In this document: piece by piece, positions 22,378-31,554 of the stretch
How positions within the stretch are numbered: the stretch's first letter is position 1
How the letters are laid out: every line of letters starts with the position of its first letter
DNA from: Bedellia somnulentella
Lineage: Eukaryota > Arthropoda > Insecta > Lepidoptera > Bedelliidae
Direction: 5' to 3'
Assembly: GCA_963576735.1 (NCBI GenBank)
Contig: OY755171.1
Span: 11,966,001 to 12,030,000, forward strand
Length of the DNA: 64,000 nt
The notes under the pieces: generated by a model
Database searches by the model: none
Told to the model about the DNA's origin: nothing
Seen by the model: only the letters and a program-made list of their open reading frames with translations
Program-made: the position numbers and the translations under genes

Positions 22378-22910
22378 AGGGTTCCGTAGCCAAATGGCAA
22401 AATCGGGACCCTTATAGATTCGTCATGGTTGTCTGTCTGTCCGTCCGTCCGTATGTCACAGCCAGTTTATTCCGAAACTATAAGAACTACATTATTGAAA
22501 ATTGGTGCGTAGATGTATTCTGTAAACCGCATTAAGATTTTAAAATAAAATCGGAAAAAAAACCAAAATTTTTAGGGTTCCCCATACATAGAACTGAAAC
22601 TCAAAATTTTTTTTTCATCAAACCTATACGTGTGGGGTATCTATCAAAAGGTATTTGAAAATGATGTTGAGGTTTCTTATATCATTTTTTTCAAAACTGA
22701 ATAGTTTGCGCGAGAGACTTTTCCAAAGTGGTAAAATGTGTGTCCCCCCCCCGTAACTTCTAAAATATGGGCATGATAAAACTGAAAAAAATATATGATG
22801 TGTATTACTATACAAACTACTAACGAAAATTGGTTTGAATGAGATCTAGCCAGTAGTTCTATTTTTAAACGTCATCATCCTACCTGCTGCTAGTGCTGCT
22901 ACGGAACCCT
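22378..22910. mobile_element. MITE with GGGTTCCGTAGC termini, nested in the larger transposon
   Basis: Ends are inverted repeats AGGGTTCCGTAGC (22378-22390) and GCTACGGAACCCT (22898-22910). Just inside the left end is a TGTCTGTCTGTCCGTCCGTC run, a hallmark of a very abundant lepidopteran repeat (recalled). It has no coding capacity. A further remnant of this family lies at 56320-56412. Confidence 0.75.
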
Positions 22911-23541
22911 TCATTAGCGAGTCCATCTCGCTCTTGGCCGCTTTTTTAGTAACCATTACATTATTACTTTAATAGGTGACAGCGTTTCTTATTTCGCTAG
23001 AACATTTTCTGAATTCGTTGTACTATATTCCAATTCGGTTGTTCATTTTCTAAATTCGCTGCCATGTATTACAATTCGGTGACCCATTTTGTCAATTCGG
23101 TGCTTTCTCAATACGGTGATTAACTTTTCTCATAAACCACTTTACGAAAACTGGTGCCAATGCCATATTTATATTTAGTATACAATATACTTCAGACTTC
23201 TTTATAAAATTACTTTATAAAACCTTATTTCAATTTCAGCACCGAATTGAGAAAAACACAGGCCTTCTGTAGAAATGCCCGTAAACATTAATATCACAAA
23301 ATTAATTTTCTTTTGGTTTATCCGTGTCGTCCCAACCGAATTTCGGCAACGGCAGTCAGTCTTAGTGCACTCTCGATTCATTTACTTTCATAAAGCGATG
23401 GCCCGTAAGGTATTCTTAATTATTGTATTGGAGCATGTAGTCGGTAGTGACCATCATGATTCACACATAACAAATAATCTGATCACTGGTCTCGTCAGTA
23501 ACATTTGCACATAATTCCAGGCAGCAAGCAGCTTTTAATTT

Positions 23542-23727
23542 GTGCTCATTGCCAAGTCACTTTAATTATAATATAAAGAAAACTATTGATACAATTACTA
23601 AATGTTGATTTATAACTACGAAATATTTTGAATAGGACTTGGCTTCTATGAGATCTCAAAACTTTTTACGATGGAAAGACTGCATCGAGAGACTTGGCAT
23701 TTTTTTACATTTAATGTTTTTGGTGGG
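23542..23727 (-). repeat. Right terminal inverted repeat
   Basis: Mirror of the left repeat. It ends TTTTTGGTGGG, 7 bp from the stop codon of the OTU-domain frame on the minus strand. Confidence 0.9.
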
Positions 23728-23734
23728 ATCTCAT

Positions 23735-24121
23735 TTATTTTTTGTAAGGGTATTTCTTTCTTTTACTTTTAGGTGACCTCACAATTTCTTGGACGTCAGC
23801 TACTGCTTTGTTTAGAACCCATTCTCTATCTCTATCTCTTTTGTTTCTTCTCTGAGGCTTCGTTACTTCTAAGGTAGACAAGTCTGGGCGATATATACTT
23901 CGGAGTCGATTATATTCAGTAAACATAGACTTATAGACTTGCATGTCATCCCAATTCTCCACTACATAATGGACGACAGCACGACTAATATCGTTTGACG
24001 ACTGAAAACTCCCATACATGCTGTATGACAACGAATGAAATAAACACGACCCATCTCCAGGAATAGAGATGACTCTGTGTGGACAAAGGTCGCCATTTAT
24101 GTACAATATTTCACGTTCCAT
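23735..24121 (-). CDS. Short OTU-domain protein, lacking the C-terminal catalytic half
   Basis: A 128-aa frame starts MEREILYING and carries the N-terminal OTU cysteine-protease signature IPGDGSCLFHSLSYSMYG, with Asp23 and Cys26 in the catalytic loop. OTU enzymes remove ubiquitin from substrates. The usual length is 130-180 aa and includes a catalytic His near the end. Here the similarity fades after about residue 75 (VENWDD..YKSMF), and the rest is a basic tail ending KSKRKKYPYKK, so the protein as read should be inactive. OTU domains also occur in transposon proteins such as some Helitrons, so this may be a mobile-element piece rather than a host gene. The stop codon abuts the right end of the transposon. 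An upstream spliced exon cannot be excluded. Confidence 0.65.
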   Translation of the reverse strand: MEREILYINGDLCPHRVISIPGDGSCLFHSLSYSMYGSFQSSNDISRAVVHYVVENWDDMQVYKSMFTEYNRLRSIYRPDLSTLEVTKPQRRNKRDRDREWVLNKAVADVQEIVRSPKSKRKKYPYKK

Positions 24122-24360
24122 TACACTATATTTACAATTACTTCTATAACAATAGGGCTTAAACTTATAAATATATGCAAACTAAATAGAACTAAACTAC
24201 CTAACAAATAACTAACTAAATAAATATATATCTACTAACTTACAAACTATAACTAAACTAAACTAAATAACACGTAAAGTTCTCCGAATATCAATTATCA
24301 CTACAATATTTTTTAGTTTCGAAATGGGTTTTCATAGACAGATGATCGCTATCAAATGAA
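24122..24360. other. AT-rich upstream DNA of the OTU frame
   Basis: Contains runs of CTAACTAAATAAATA and AACTAAACTAAACTAAA. It could be a 5' UTR or promoter of the OTU frame, but no core promoter motif is convincing. Confidence 0.3.
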
Positions 24361-24414
24361 AATTATCTAATTAATTACTAATAAATAAAGAATAAATAAA
24401 GGAAAGAAAAATTT

Positions 24415-24487
24415 CGACACAGGCGGGGATCGAACCCGCGACCTCGGGTAAACGCCCCGGACGCTCTGCCAACTGAGCTACCGTGTC
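24415..24487 (-). ncRNA. tRNA-like core, unit 1 (tRNA pseudogene)
   Basis: On the minus strand the acceptor stem GACACGG pairs with CTGTGTC over 7 bp, followed by a G discriminator. The D stem GCTC/GAGC pairs, and T arm GCGGG-TTCGATC-CCCGC is perfect. The anticodon stem does not pair in the normal register; only CGGG/CCCG around loop GCGTTTA forms, shifted by one. Length is 73 nt. A- and B-box promoters look intact, so it may be transcribed by RNA polymerase III but is unlikely to be a working tRNA. Confidence 0.6.
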
Positions 24488-24733
24488 AGTTGGCTGCCAG
24501 TGCGAAATTCTTCTATCCTTTATTTCGTTTACACGTTTAAGTAGTGTTTTGCGTTTCCTACCTCCGAATTTTTTTTTTTTACTAATTTGGAAGGCCACTT
24601 GTCTACCTTTTCAGATAGAATGCAAATGTTGAAAACGCCTAACTATCACATAATTCAAATCTTTTTATTCATGAAAACCTCATGTGGGGATTATTACTAA
24701 TAAATAAAGAATAAATAAAGGAAAGAAAAATTT

Positions 24734-24806
24734 CGACACAGGCGGGGATCGAACCCGCGACCTCGGGTAAACGCCCCGGACGCTCTGCCAACTGAGCTAC
24801 CGTGTC
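24734..24806 (-). ncRNA. tRNA-like core, unit 2
   Basis: Identical to unit 1 as far as I can read, 319 bp further on. The flanking unit sequence differs by a base or two, so the tandem copies are young. Confidence 0.6.
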
Positions 24807-25051
24807 AGTTGGCTGCCAGTGCGAAATTCTTCTATCCTTTATTTCGTTTACACGTTTAAGTAGTGTTTTGCGTTTCCTACCTCCGAATTTTTTTTTTTAC
24901 TAATTCGGAAGGCCACTTGTCTACCTTTTCAGATAGAATGCAAATGTTGAAAACGCCTAACTATCACATAATTCAAATCTTTTTATTCATGAAAACCTCA
25001 TGTGGGGATTATTACTAATAAATAAAGAATAAATAAAGGAAAGAAAAATTT

Positions 25052-25119
25052 CGACACAGGCGGGGATCGAACCCGCGACCTCGGGTAAACGCCCCGGACG
25101 CTCTGCCAACTGAGCTACC
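25052..25119 (-). ncRNA. tRNA-like core, unit 3, cut
   Basis: The third copy is cut in the acceptor stem, where the sequence jumps to CCCATGTGGGGATTATTA. Confidence 0.55.
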
Positions 25120-25120
25120 C

Positions 25121-25156
25121 CATGTGGGGATTATTATTAGTAATAATCCCCACATG
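25121..25156. repeat. Perfect palindrome, 16-bp arms
   Basis: CATGTGGGGATTATTA, then TTAG, then the exact reverse complement. It marks the head-to-head joint of family D. Confidence 0.85.
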
Positions 25157-25198
25157 AGGTTTTCATGAATAAAAAGATTTGAATTATCTAATTAATTA

Positions 25199-25989
25199 TT
25201 TTGAAGTACTACTTACACTGCGCTTTGTAACGAAACCATAGCGCGATTCAGACAGGTACAACGCCATCTATCGAGCGCGCATACAATATTTATCGCAATA
25301 CAATGGAGATTTAGCTTTATTAATTTAATGAACTTTATGTATTAATTTGTATTAATGGTAGTCTATGTATTACATTTATATTATTCTTTTCTATTCTATG
25401 AATGTATTCATCCAATTGAATAGGTACTTGAACAACGAACAAAGTTAACAATGCAGTCAAAATCCATACATAATGTTCTTGCCAAACCGCAAATATAAAA
25501 TTGTTTTCTATGGCATATAATTTTTTAATGTTTTTATAATTTTTCCTTTATATGTGGCTAATGACCTATCTTGGTGCAAAATTTGAAGTTTCTAAGTCTG
25601 CTAGAAGTACTTTAGATTTTTGATGATCTGTCAGTGAGTCAGTGAGTGACAAAATGGTGTAACTTTGATCGACCGTAACTCCCAAACTATTAATTCATTT
25701 GGCGTGTAATTTCGAACTTAAGCTTGTTCTAATGCCTACTATTATTCACCGAAAACCTAAACTCCTAGCTTTGTCCACGTCGAAGATATAGGGGGGGCGA
25801 AACAGCCGCGAACCGCTTCGAGAAAAGATGGTACGGCCGTGCCCGTTTTGCTCGAGACTTGGCAGGGGCACTGCCGTGCCCCCAGATAAATAAAAAAGCT
25901 GCATATAATAAAATACAAGAAACTTTCGCTTATTGCCGCTATCGTAGGTTTTTTTTTACATTAGCAATACTGCTACCTCCGCTCCTGTG
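25199..25989. other. Unclassified repeat-like DNA
   Basis: No gene. Phrases such as GTCAGTGAGTCAGTGAGTGAC (first 20 bases from about 25630), AAAGATGGTACGGCCGTGCC and the inverted pair GGGGCACTGCC / GTGCCCCC near 25865-25884 recall a dispersed lepidopteran repeat, but I cannot set its limits. Confidence 0.35.
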
Positions 25990-26330
25990 CCTCCGTGGAG
26001 GCGCGGTTAAGAGTTTGGCTTCAAGTACGGAGGTCTCGGGTTGATGCCCCGGGGGGAGGGTAAACTCACAAATTGAATTTGTAAGATTTAACCCAGTCTT
26101 GAAGAATATTGCAGGCTTGAATCACCTGATTATACGAAAATTAAGACGATTCCGTGTTTCAGAGGGCACGTTAAGCCGTGGGTCCCGGCTACTATTACGG
26201 AAGTAGTCGTTAGTCTGCCAACCCGCAATTGGCCAGCGTGGTGGACTAAGGCCAAATCACCCTATATAGGGTAGGTTCGAGCCTCTTGGTGGGGACGTAT
26301 ATGGTCTGTGTGGAATTGAAAAGGAATAAT
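25990..26330 (+). repeat. tRNA-derived SINE family B, long copy
   Basis: A tRNA-like head with GGAGGCGCGGTTAAGAGTTTG and a B-box-like GGTCTCGGGTTGATGCC is followed by a body with GGGTAAACTCACAAATTG, GAAAATTAAGACGATTCC, CGTGGGTCCCGGCTACTATT and CCAACCCGCAATTGGCCAGC. Two more copies lie at 31130-31390 (minus) and 35675-35880 (plus). Confidence 0.7.
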
Positions 26331-27090
26331 ATAGTTAATATTCCGTGGTTATTCCAAGCGCTTATCTGTTGCTGTTATGAATAACGAGCAAGAATGAGTA
26401 AAAAATGCTTGTTCTATGGGCGCCCGCCCTCCAATCTTTTTTAAGCTTGAAAATTTGGTATTGTGGCAACAGAAATACACCATTTGTGATAATTTCAGCT
26501 GTGTCAGTATCACTATTCTTGAGGTGAGTTTGGTGACAGAAGGACAGACAAACAAACAGCAAAGCTCACCTTTTTGGTATGGAACACTAAACATTTTCAC
26601 TGCAGTGTAAAAGCATTTATAAAAGAAGGTGATTTTTCTCACCGTTGAAAATGACAAAAACCTAAGCTTTGAAATCATAGTTTTGTTACAATTAATAGCA
26701 GAACATTTAAGACACAAGATAACTACATTCATGACAACATTTTAAATAGGGTACAAACATGCGATAGTAGCTCATGTTACGGGAAAAAGCAATTCAAATA
26801 TTGCTGTAATTATGAGCCATTTCATTTCCACTGGGGCTAATAAAGCTTACGTGTTCAAGGTTTTCAAGAGAACTTATTAATTTCAGCCTACTTTACTGAG
26901 ACTGCTAAAAGTTAGCCGTAGTTGCATGTATGCGATAATGTAGGCTTGCGTTGCCGGAGGGTGCATTGTCATTTGGATTGATGGACAACTGAACTAAATA
27001 GGTTATTTTTGTGATTTGAGAAATTTTATAGCTGTGTAAAATGTCGGCTTGTAACCTGACCATACATATTTCATTATTATTTCCTGTAAA
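26331..27090. other. Stretch without a gene
   Basis: Short open frames on both strands near 26350-26730 have no recognisable domain and no codon texture. No repeat boundary was found. Confidence 0.35.
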
Positions 27091-27463
27091 AACCGTGATA
27101 GCCCAGTGGGTAGAACACTCGGTTATCGTGCAAACGACTAGTGTTCAAATCCTGGGTCGGGCCTACACCAATTTGTCTTTTCTAAAGACATATGTGTGGT
27201 TAATTTATCATGGTTGTTAACGGTGAGGGAAAACATCGTGAGGAAACCCACATGGCTGAGTTGTACTTAATCATGTGACAGTGTATTCGTACAAAACGGC
27301 GATAGGCCTGCCCCCTATCACGTGAGGACACTGTCCATGCAAAACATGGGTACTCTGAACACCAGGTGACAAAGTCACGTGATGTTCAGAAGTATTAGTA
27401 CCTCTGCCAACCCCTTCGGGGATATTCGGCGTGAACGTTTATGTTATGTTATACGTTATGTTA
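27091..27463 (+). repeat. SINE A, full-length reference copy
   Basis: This tRNA-derived SINE has an A box in GATAGCCCAGTGGGTAGAA and a B box in GTGTTCAAATCCTGG. The tRNA-unrelated body includes GTGGTTAATTTATCATGG, GGAAACCCACATGGC and the hairpin-like GTGTTCTCACGTG / CACGTGAGGACAC type segment. The 3' end is CCCCTTCGGGGATATTCGG, GTGAACG, then a TATGTTATGTT tail. It is about 370 bp and is the best preserved of about ten copies in the window. Confidence 0.85.
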
Positions 27464-27799
27464 AAAATAATAGTTGCCTATTCTCGAAAACTTTCCGTGC
27501 TTCACTGAATATTGTTAATCTTTTCAGCTATCTAGGTATTTTTTTTAACTATTAATAATATTTTTCATTACAGTTTTATGTACCTAAGATCATATTACAA
27601 GCGTAATTAAATTAAACAAATATAATATAAATATATTTTCTATATAATAGGTATATAAATGTAATAAATAGAAATTAAATCGTATGCTATTTCTTACGAC
27701 TGTGTAAGGACATTCAAAATTGTAACTTAGGTTATGAAAGTAAATCGTATAGTATTCAGTGCAAACCAATTGTAAAAAACTGTTTATTTACCACACCAT
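27464..27799. other. Stretch without a gene
   Basis: AT-rich, low-complexity DNA. Nothing is recognised. Confidence 0.35.
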
Positions 27800-28145
27800 A
27801 GTTTGAGTAGAGCATATAAAAGCCCGCCCGGTGTAGCAGCCAAGGGGTGGCCTTTCATTTTTAACAGGGCCCTACGCGGCGGATATTGGAGACAATTTGG
27901 ATAAACGACATATCCCACTCCCGCCTCACTAAATTATTCACAACCAGCCCGACTGTATACCGCTGACAACTGTTCTTCACACGAACTGCACACTAGAGTG
28001 GAATATTTACGGTATAATCACACTTGAATGAGATACGTGAGAATTTACCCGAACAGCCACTCTCACTACACTCTTGAAACATTACACTACACGTGTACAG
28101 GGAAGGAATTTCACCTTCAATGCTCTTGAGAACAACGAGTAAGCC
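27800..28145 (+). promoter_or_regulatory. Candidate TATA-containing promoter region
   Basis: A GC-richer island begins with CATATAAAAGCCCGCCCGG (TATA box at about 27816-27822), downstream of plain AT-rich DNA. It has no repeat signature and no long frame. It could be a promoter with 5' UTR or first exon of a gene whose body I cannot see, or a conserved non-coding block. No Inr or DPE was assigned. Confidence 0.3.
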
Positions 28146-28392
28146 TTCTTAGTATTAGAAAAGAAAACTCTTAATTGGACATCACTTTTTTTTGTTACAT
28201 CATAATTATTTAATATACCTTATATTACTTATTTATTACTAGTGGTGGTTTAATTATTTAAATATTAACAAGCAATACTTATGAGATGAATATGAACGAT
28301 TATTTCTATGTCAGCATGAAAGGTATTTATATGTGTTTGATGTAGTTTTAAATATTTAATGAGTTGGTATTCTATACAAATAGTGACACAGA

Positions 28393-28628
28393 TGCCGTAC
28401 AAAATCAAATGACCAAATTTACCCCGGTAATTGTCGGAAAATAAAAATAGAAATCCGACTTTGGGCGCACCATTTTTTTACGGCACTGCGCGTTTTTTTA
28501 TTATTTTTAATGGATCTATCGATGATAAGAATGCCGTACAAAAATATGTGACCAAAATGTACCCACTCTACCTGTACTTTCGAATTCTCACCTGCACTCA
28601 GTTGGACAGCTTACAAGTGACGGCACAG
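28393..28628. repeat. MITE-like repeat with internal duplication
   Basis: GATGCCGTACAAAATCAAATG..CCAAATTTACCC at 28393 recurs as GAATGCCGTACAAAAATATG..CCAAAATGTACCC at 28530. An opposite-facing TACGGCA and GACGGCAC occur within it. Boundaries are approximate. Confidence 0.45.
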
Positions 28629-29574
28629 TGCTGAATCTTATTATTTAATGCTCTTATATCGTTCTACATAGGTCACCTGGTGGTTCAAATGACCCATCAA
28701 TTTTTCAGCATGGGCCTGTAGTCTAAAAGTCTTAAATTAAACTAACTTTAGGGTTAACTTAATCTTTGTAATAAGGCCGTATTATATATTTATAGATTAT
28801 ATCATAAAAAGTAATAAAAAATCGTATACCTTTGGCTTAAGTACCGTGAAGTACTCCGTGTGGCAGTGTATGTCTTAATATATTTGATTTATATGGAAAC
28901 TTCTTATTCTTATAAAAACTTACCTTTGCAGAGCTGTGCGTCATATGTTCTCTTAGAAATAGCAGCGGTATAAATTATTCTTTATTTTGTCACTTTTCAG
29001 ATGTGTCTACTTTTAAACTGAATATCTATAATATATTTATAGGATATCTTTTCAGAGGCAAAACATCCAGAATTTATTTGGATGTGCCTTACTACAAATA
29101 CATATAATGAACACGCCTGATTAGTGATTACTCAAAATTTTAACAAGGTTTAATTTTTATATGATTTTTTTTTGTCGCCACCTGTATTAAAATTATTGTT
29201 GCTGGATTTGGCGGTCGCGATTTTTTAAATCTTACTGAAAGCAGTTCGTTAATGAGTATCGGAATACGAATAATTATATTTTTAGTAGTGGATGCTGTTC
29301 ATATATTCAGTATAAATTATAAAATATACCTCGAACCTGTGGTTTCGATTTTGTTTTAATTTATTGTATAAAGGACATTGGTAAATTTTGTTAGGGCAGT
29401 TGGGTAATTTTTTTCACTGGTTTGCCCAGACATCCGTAATTTGAACTGAAACAGGTGTTTTGCAATATTGTAGTTGACTTCCAACTGAGGCTTTTGAATA
29501 AGTCAGATCAGGTTTTCTGAGTTGGGAGATATATTTATAGCCATTTTGTGATTAGTTTGAGTATCCAAGTAGTA
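28629..29574. other. Stretch without a gene
   Basis: AT-rich DNA, no coding texture and no clear repeat. Confidence 0.35.
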
Positions 29575-29702
29575 TATAGATATACTCACTGTCATGAATC
29601 CTGTAAAGGGGTAGCCAGAGCTCTATAGCTCTTTAGAACTCCTCAGCCACATTTCGTGGGTAGAAAGGGGTAGTGCCATTCTAAGCCGGAACTGCACGGC
29701 GA
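29575..29702 (-). repeat. Repeat X copy with internal deletion
   Basis: Has the tail half (GTAGCCAGAGCT..CCTCAGCCACAT) joined directly to the head (GTGGGTAGAAAGGGGTAGTG..GCCGG). About 100 bp of the middle is missing. Confidence 0.7.
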
Positions 29703-30681
29703 AGTAGGTATTATCTTCAATTCAATTAGGTCCTATATGAATGGCTTAATTTGTCAAAAACAATTAAACTGAATAGATAGTTTTTTAACTGGAATGGTTC
29801 TAAAATATTCAAATTCTTTGTGATGTCGTTTCAAGGCCTATCTCTTTAATTCCCAGTTTGGACACAAAAGAGGAACATTTTGGAACTAGGAACTCTACGA
29901 AAAATTTTCGATATCATTTTCTCATCATCTTGGATATGATCCACGCTTTCGTACGTGGTTTTCCGTCTGCTTCATTGTAAAAGCAGACGATGAAAAACAA
30001 GGAATCCGACTGAATAATATTAAGCATAATGACGAATGTTTGCAGTTGAAAATGTTTTGAAATTCCATGCAGGTTGTTGGTTGTTCCGTAAAAAGCGAAC
30101 CGCAATGTAATTGCAACTTGGAATGAAGTTATTAGCCTCTGCACGCTTGCTAAGGAAGCGACTTGCCGGTTTCACAAATTTTCATTTATACCTCGACTCT
30201 ATTGCAAGTATGAAACGATCGCGGAGCTTTATGCTCGTGATTTTTATGCATAATGTTTTGCTTCGATAAAGGTTACTATTTTATTTGCTATATAAAAATG
30301 TTTTTGGAGAACACATTACAAATACTAAGACATCTTACGCTTCTGACGGGATGGGTGGTGGTCAAAGTTCATATTGGGTGACTTAGCCTGGAAACTCTAC
30401 GGATAAATTACACGATTAATTTACCTAATAACCTGTCTCTTTTTACCACGGGTTTGCCTGCAATATTTCCTTACTAAGAAAAATCCATTATTAGTCTCTG
30501 TGTATCTCAATAGGAACTAATTGCTTGAGTGTATATATAAAAATATATGTAAAGTTAGCCCCAAAACAAGTAAAATTTAATGACTTATGGAGTAAGGAAT
30601 ACAAAGTCAACGGTATATTTAATACTATAATAACACACATATACATAAAATCCCAAACTAAGTTTCAATAAATCATACGTA
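29703..30681. other. Stretch without a gene
   Basis: The short frames near 29914-30144 on the minus strand have no recognisable domain. Nothing else is supported. Confidence 0.35.
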
Positions 30682-30890
30682 CATACATATAGTAACGGAC
30701 ATGAGTCACAAAAAGGGTAACCAGTGCTTCAGAGCTAGAAACTCCTCAGCTACATTTGGAAGTAGATAGGGGACAAGATGGTAGAACTAAAGTATCGTTA
30801 CCGCATCGCCCAAAAACCACATAAACCTTTAAAAGCCCCATACCCAGTCGCCTCTTACGACACCAGTCTAAGCCGGTACAACGCGGCAAT
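30682..30890 (-). repeat. Repeat X copy
   Basis: From CGTACATACATATAG to CTAAGCCGGTACAACGCGGC, with the middle shortened. Confidence 0.7.
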
Positions 30891-31129
30891 ACAAAATTAC
30901 AATAATTCACAAACATACATTATACTGATATACACGACATAAATGTTATCTTCAGATAGATTCGATTTCAAAAAAAAACTGACCTTCCTTATTGAATACA
31001 TAGTCTCAGAAAATAATTAGTTTTGCTATTTTAAAGCGTGTTGTGGTAGACATTGGAAATAATTGTTATGCGTTAATATTAGTAATCCGAAGGACCTTTA
31101 ATTGTGAATGTTGGAATAATATATATGTT

Positions 31130-31390
31130 TCCTCACAGCCCATATATGTCCCCACCCAGGGGCTCGAACCTACCTTGTTAGGGGTTATGTGGCCATAGTC
31201 CACCACGTTGTGTCCACCCGCCAAGTGTGGGTTGGCAGACTAACGGCTACTACCGTTATAGTAGCCGGGACCGACGCGGCTTAACATACCCTCCAAAGCA
31301 CGAAATCATCTTAATTTTTGTATAATCAAGCGGTGATTCAAGCTTAAATCTTAAAAAAATATTTCTGAGTTTGCTCCCCCTCATATGAAA
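31130..31390 (-). repeat. SINE B copy
   Basis: Reverse complement of the 25990 copy. It contains CATATATGTCCCCACC, GGTTGGCAGACTAACG, GTAGCCGGGACC and ATAATCAAGCGGTGATTCAA. The tRNA head is lost. Confidence 0.65.
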
Positions 31391-31554
31391 GACTTTGAAA
31401 GGGGCAAGTTAAATAAAAAGAAAATACTGAAAATCCCCTTGCTTGTATAGAGCGAGCATTTTTTATGTGCGGGGGGAGCCTCTTTATTTAAGTCTTATAA
31501 AATAGGTAATACATTTTTATAGTATTTTCTAAGATTTTCACGATTGCACATTAT

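Larger units (their letters stand above)
19994..23727. mobile_element. Non-autonomous DNA transposon with 186-bp terminal inverted repeats
   Basis: The two ends are 186-bp inverted repeats (19994-20179 and 23542-23727) of equal length with only about two differences, both near the inner edge, so the insertion is recent. The termini read CCCACCAAAAAC. Both sides are flanked by AT (19992-19993 and 23728-23729), which would fit a 2-bp AT duplication; because AT is palindromic this is not proof. The 3.36-kb interior has no transposase frame. It holds a 112-bp direct duplication, an X copy, a nested MITE, a small broken frame and a cluster of AATTCGGTG motifs. Superfamily is not identified; an autonomous partner elsewhere would be needed to move it. 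Confidence 0.85.
24378..25181 (-). mobile_element. Tandem tRNA-like retroposon (family D), 2.5 units in one insertion
   Basis: An 804-bp block is bounded by a perfect 17-bp direct repeat AATTATCTAATTAATTA (24361-24377 and 25182-25198). It contains two complete and one cut unit of period about 318 bp, each with a 73-nt tRNA-like core on the minus strand. It ends with a perfect inverted copy of the unit border (palindrome 25121-25156). The long TSD says the array entered as one retroposition event. Related inserts are at 37149-37608 and 41085-41470. Confidence 0.75.

Noticed and set aside
22621..22815. Minus-strand frame within the MITE
   Set aside because: Inside a non-coding MITE family; no conserved frame expected.
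24415..25119. Functional tRNA genes
   Set aside because: Anticodon stem does not pair in the normal register, and the copies lie in a retroposed tandem unit with a TSD.
24378..25181. CRISPR-like array of repeats and spacers
   Set aside because: Units are 318 bp, carry a tRNA-like fold and lie in a eukaryotic genome; not a CRISPR.
26349..26732. Overlapping frames on both strands
   Set aside because: No domain; two minus-strand frames overlap each other, typical of chance.
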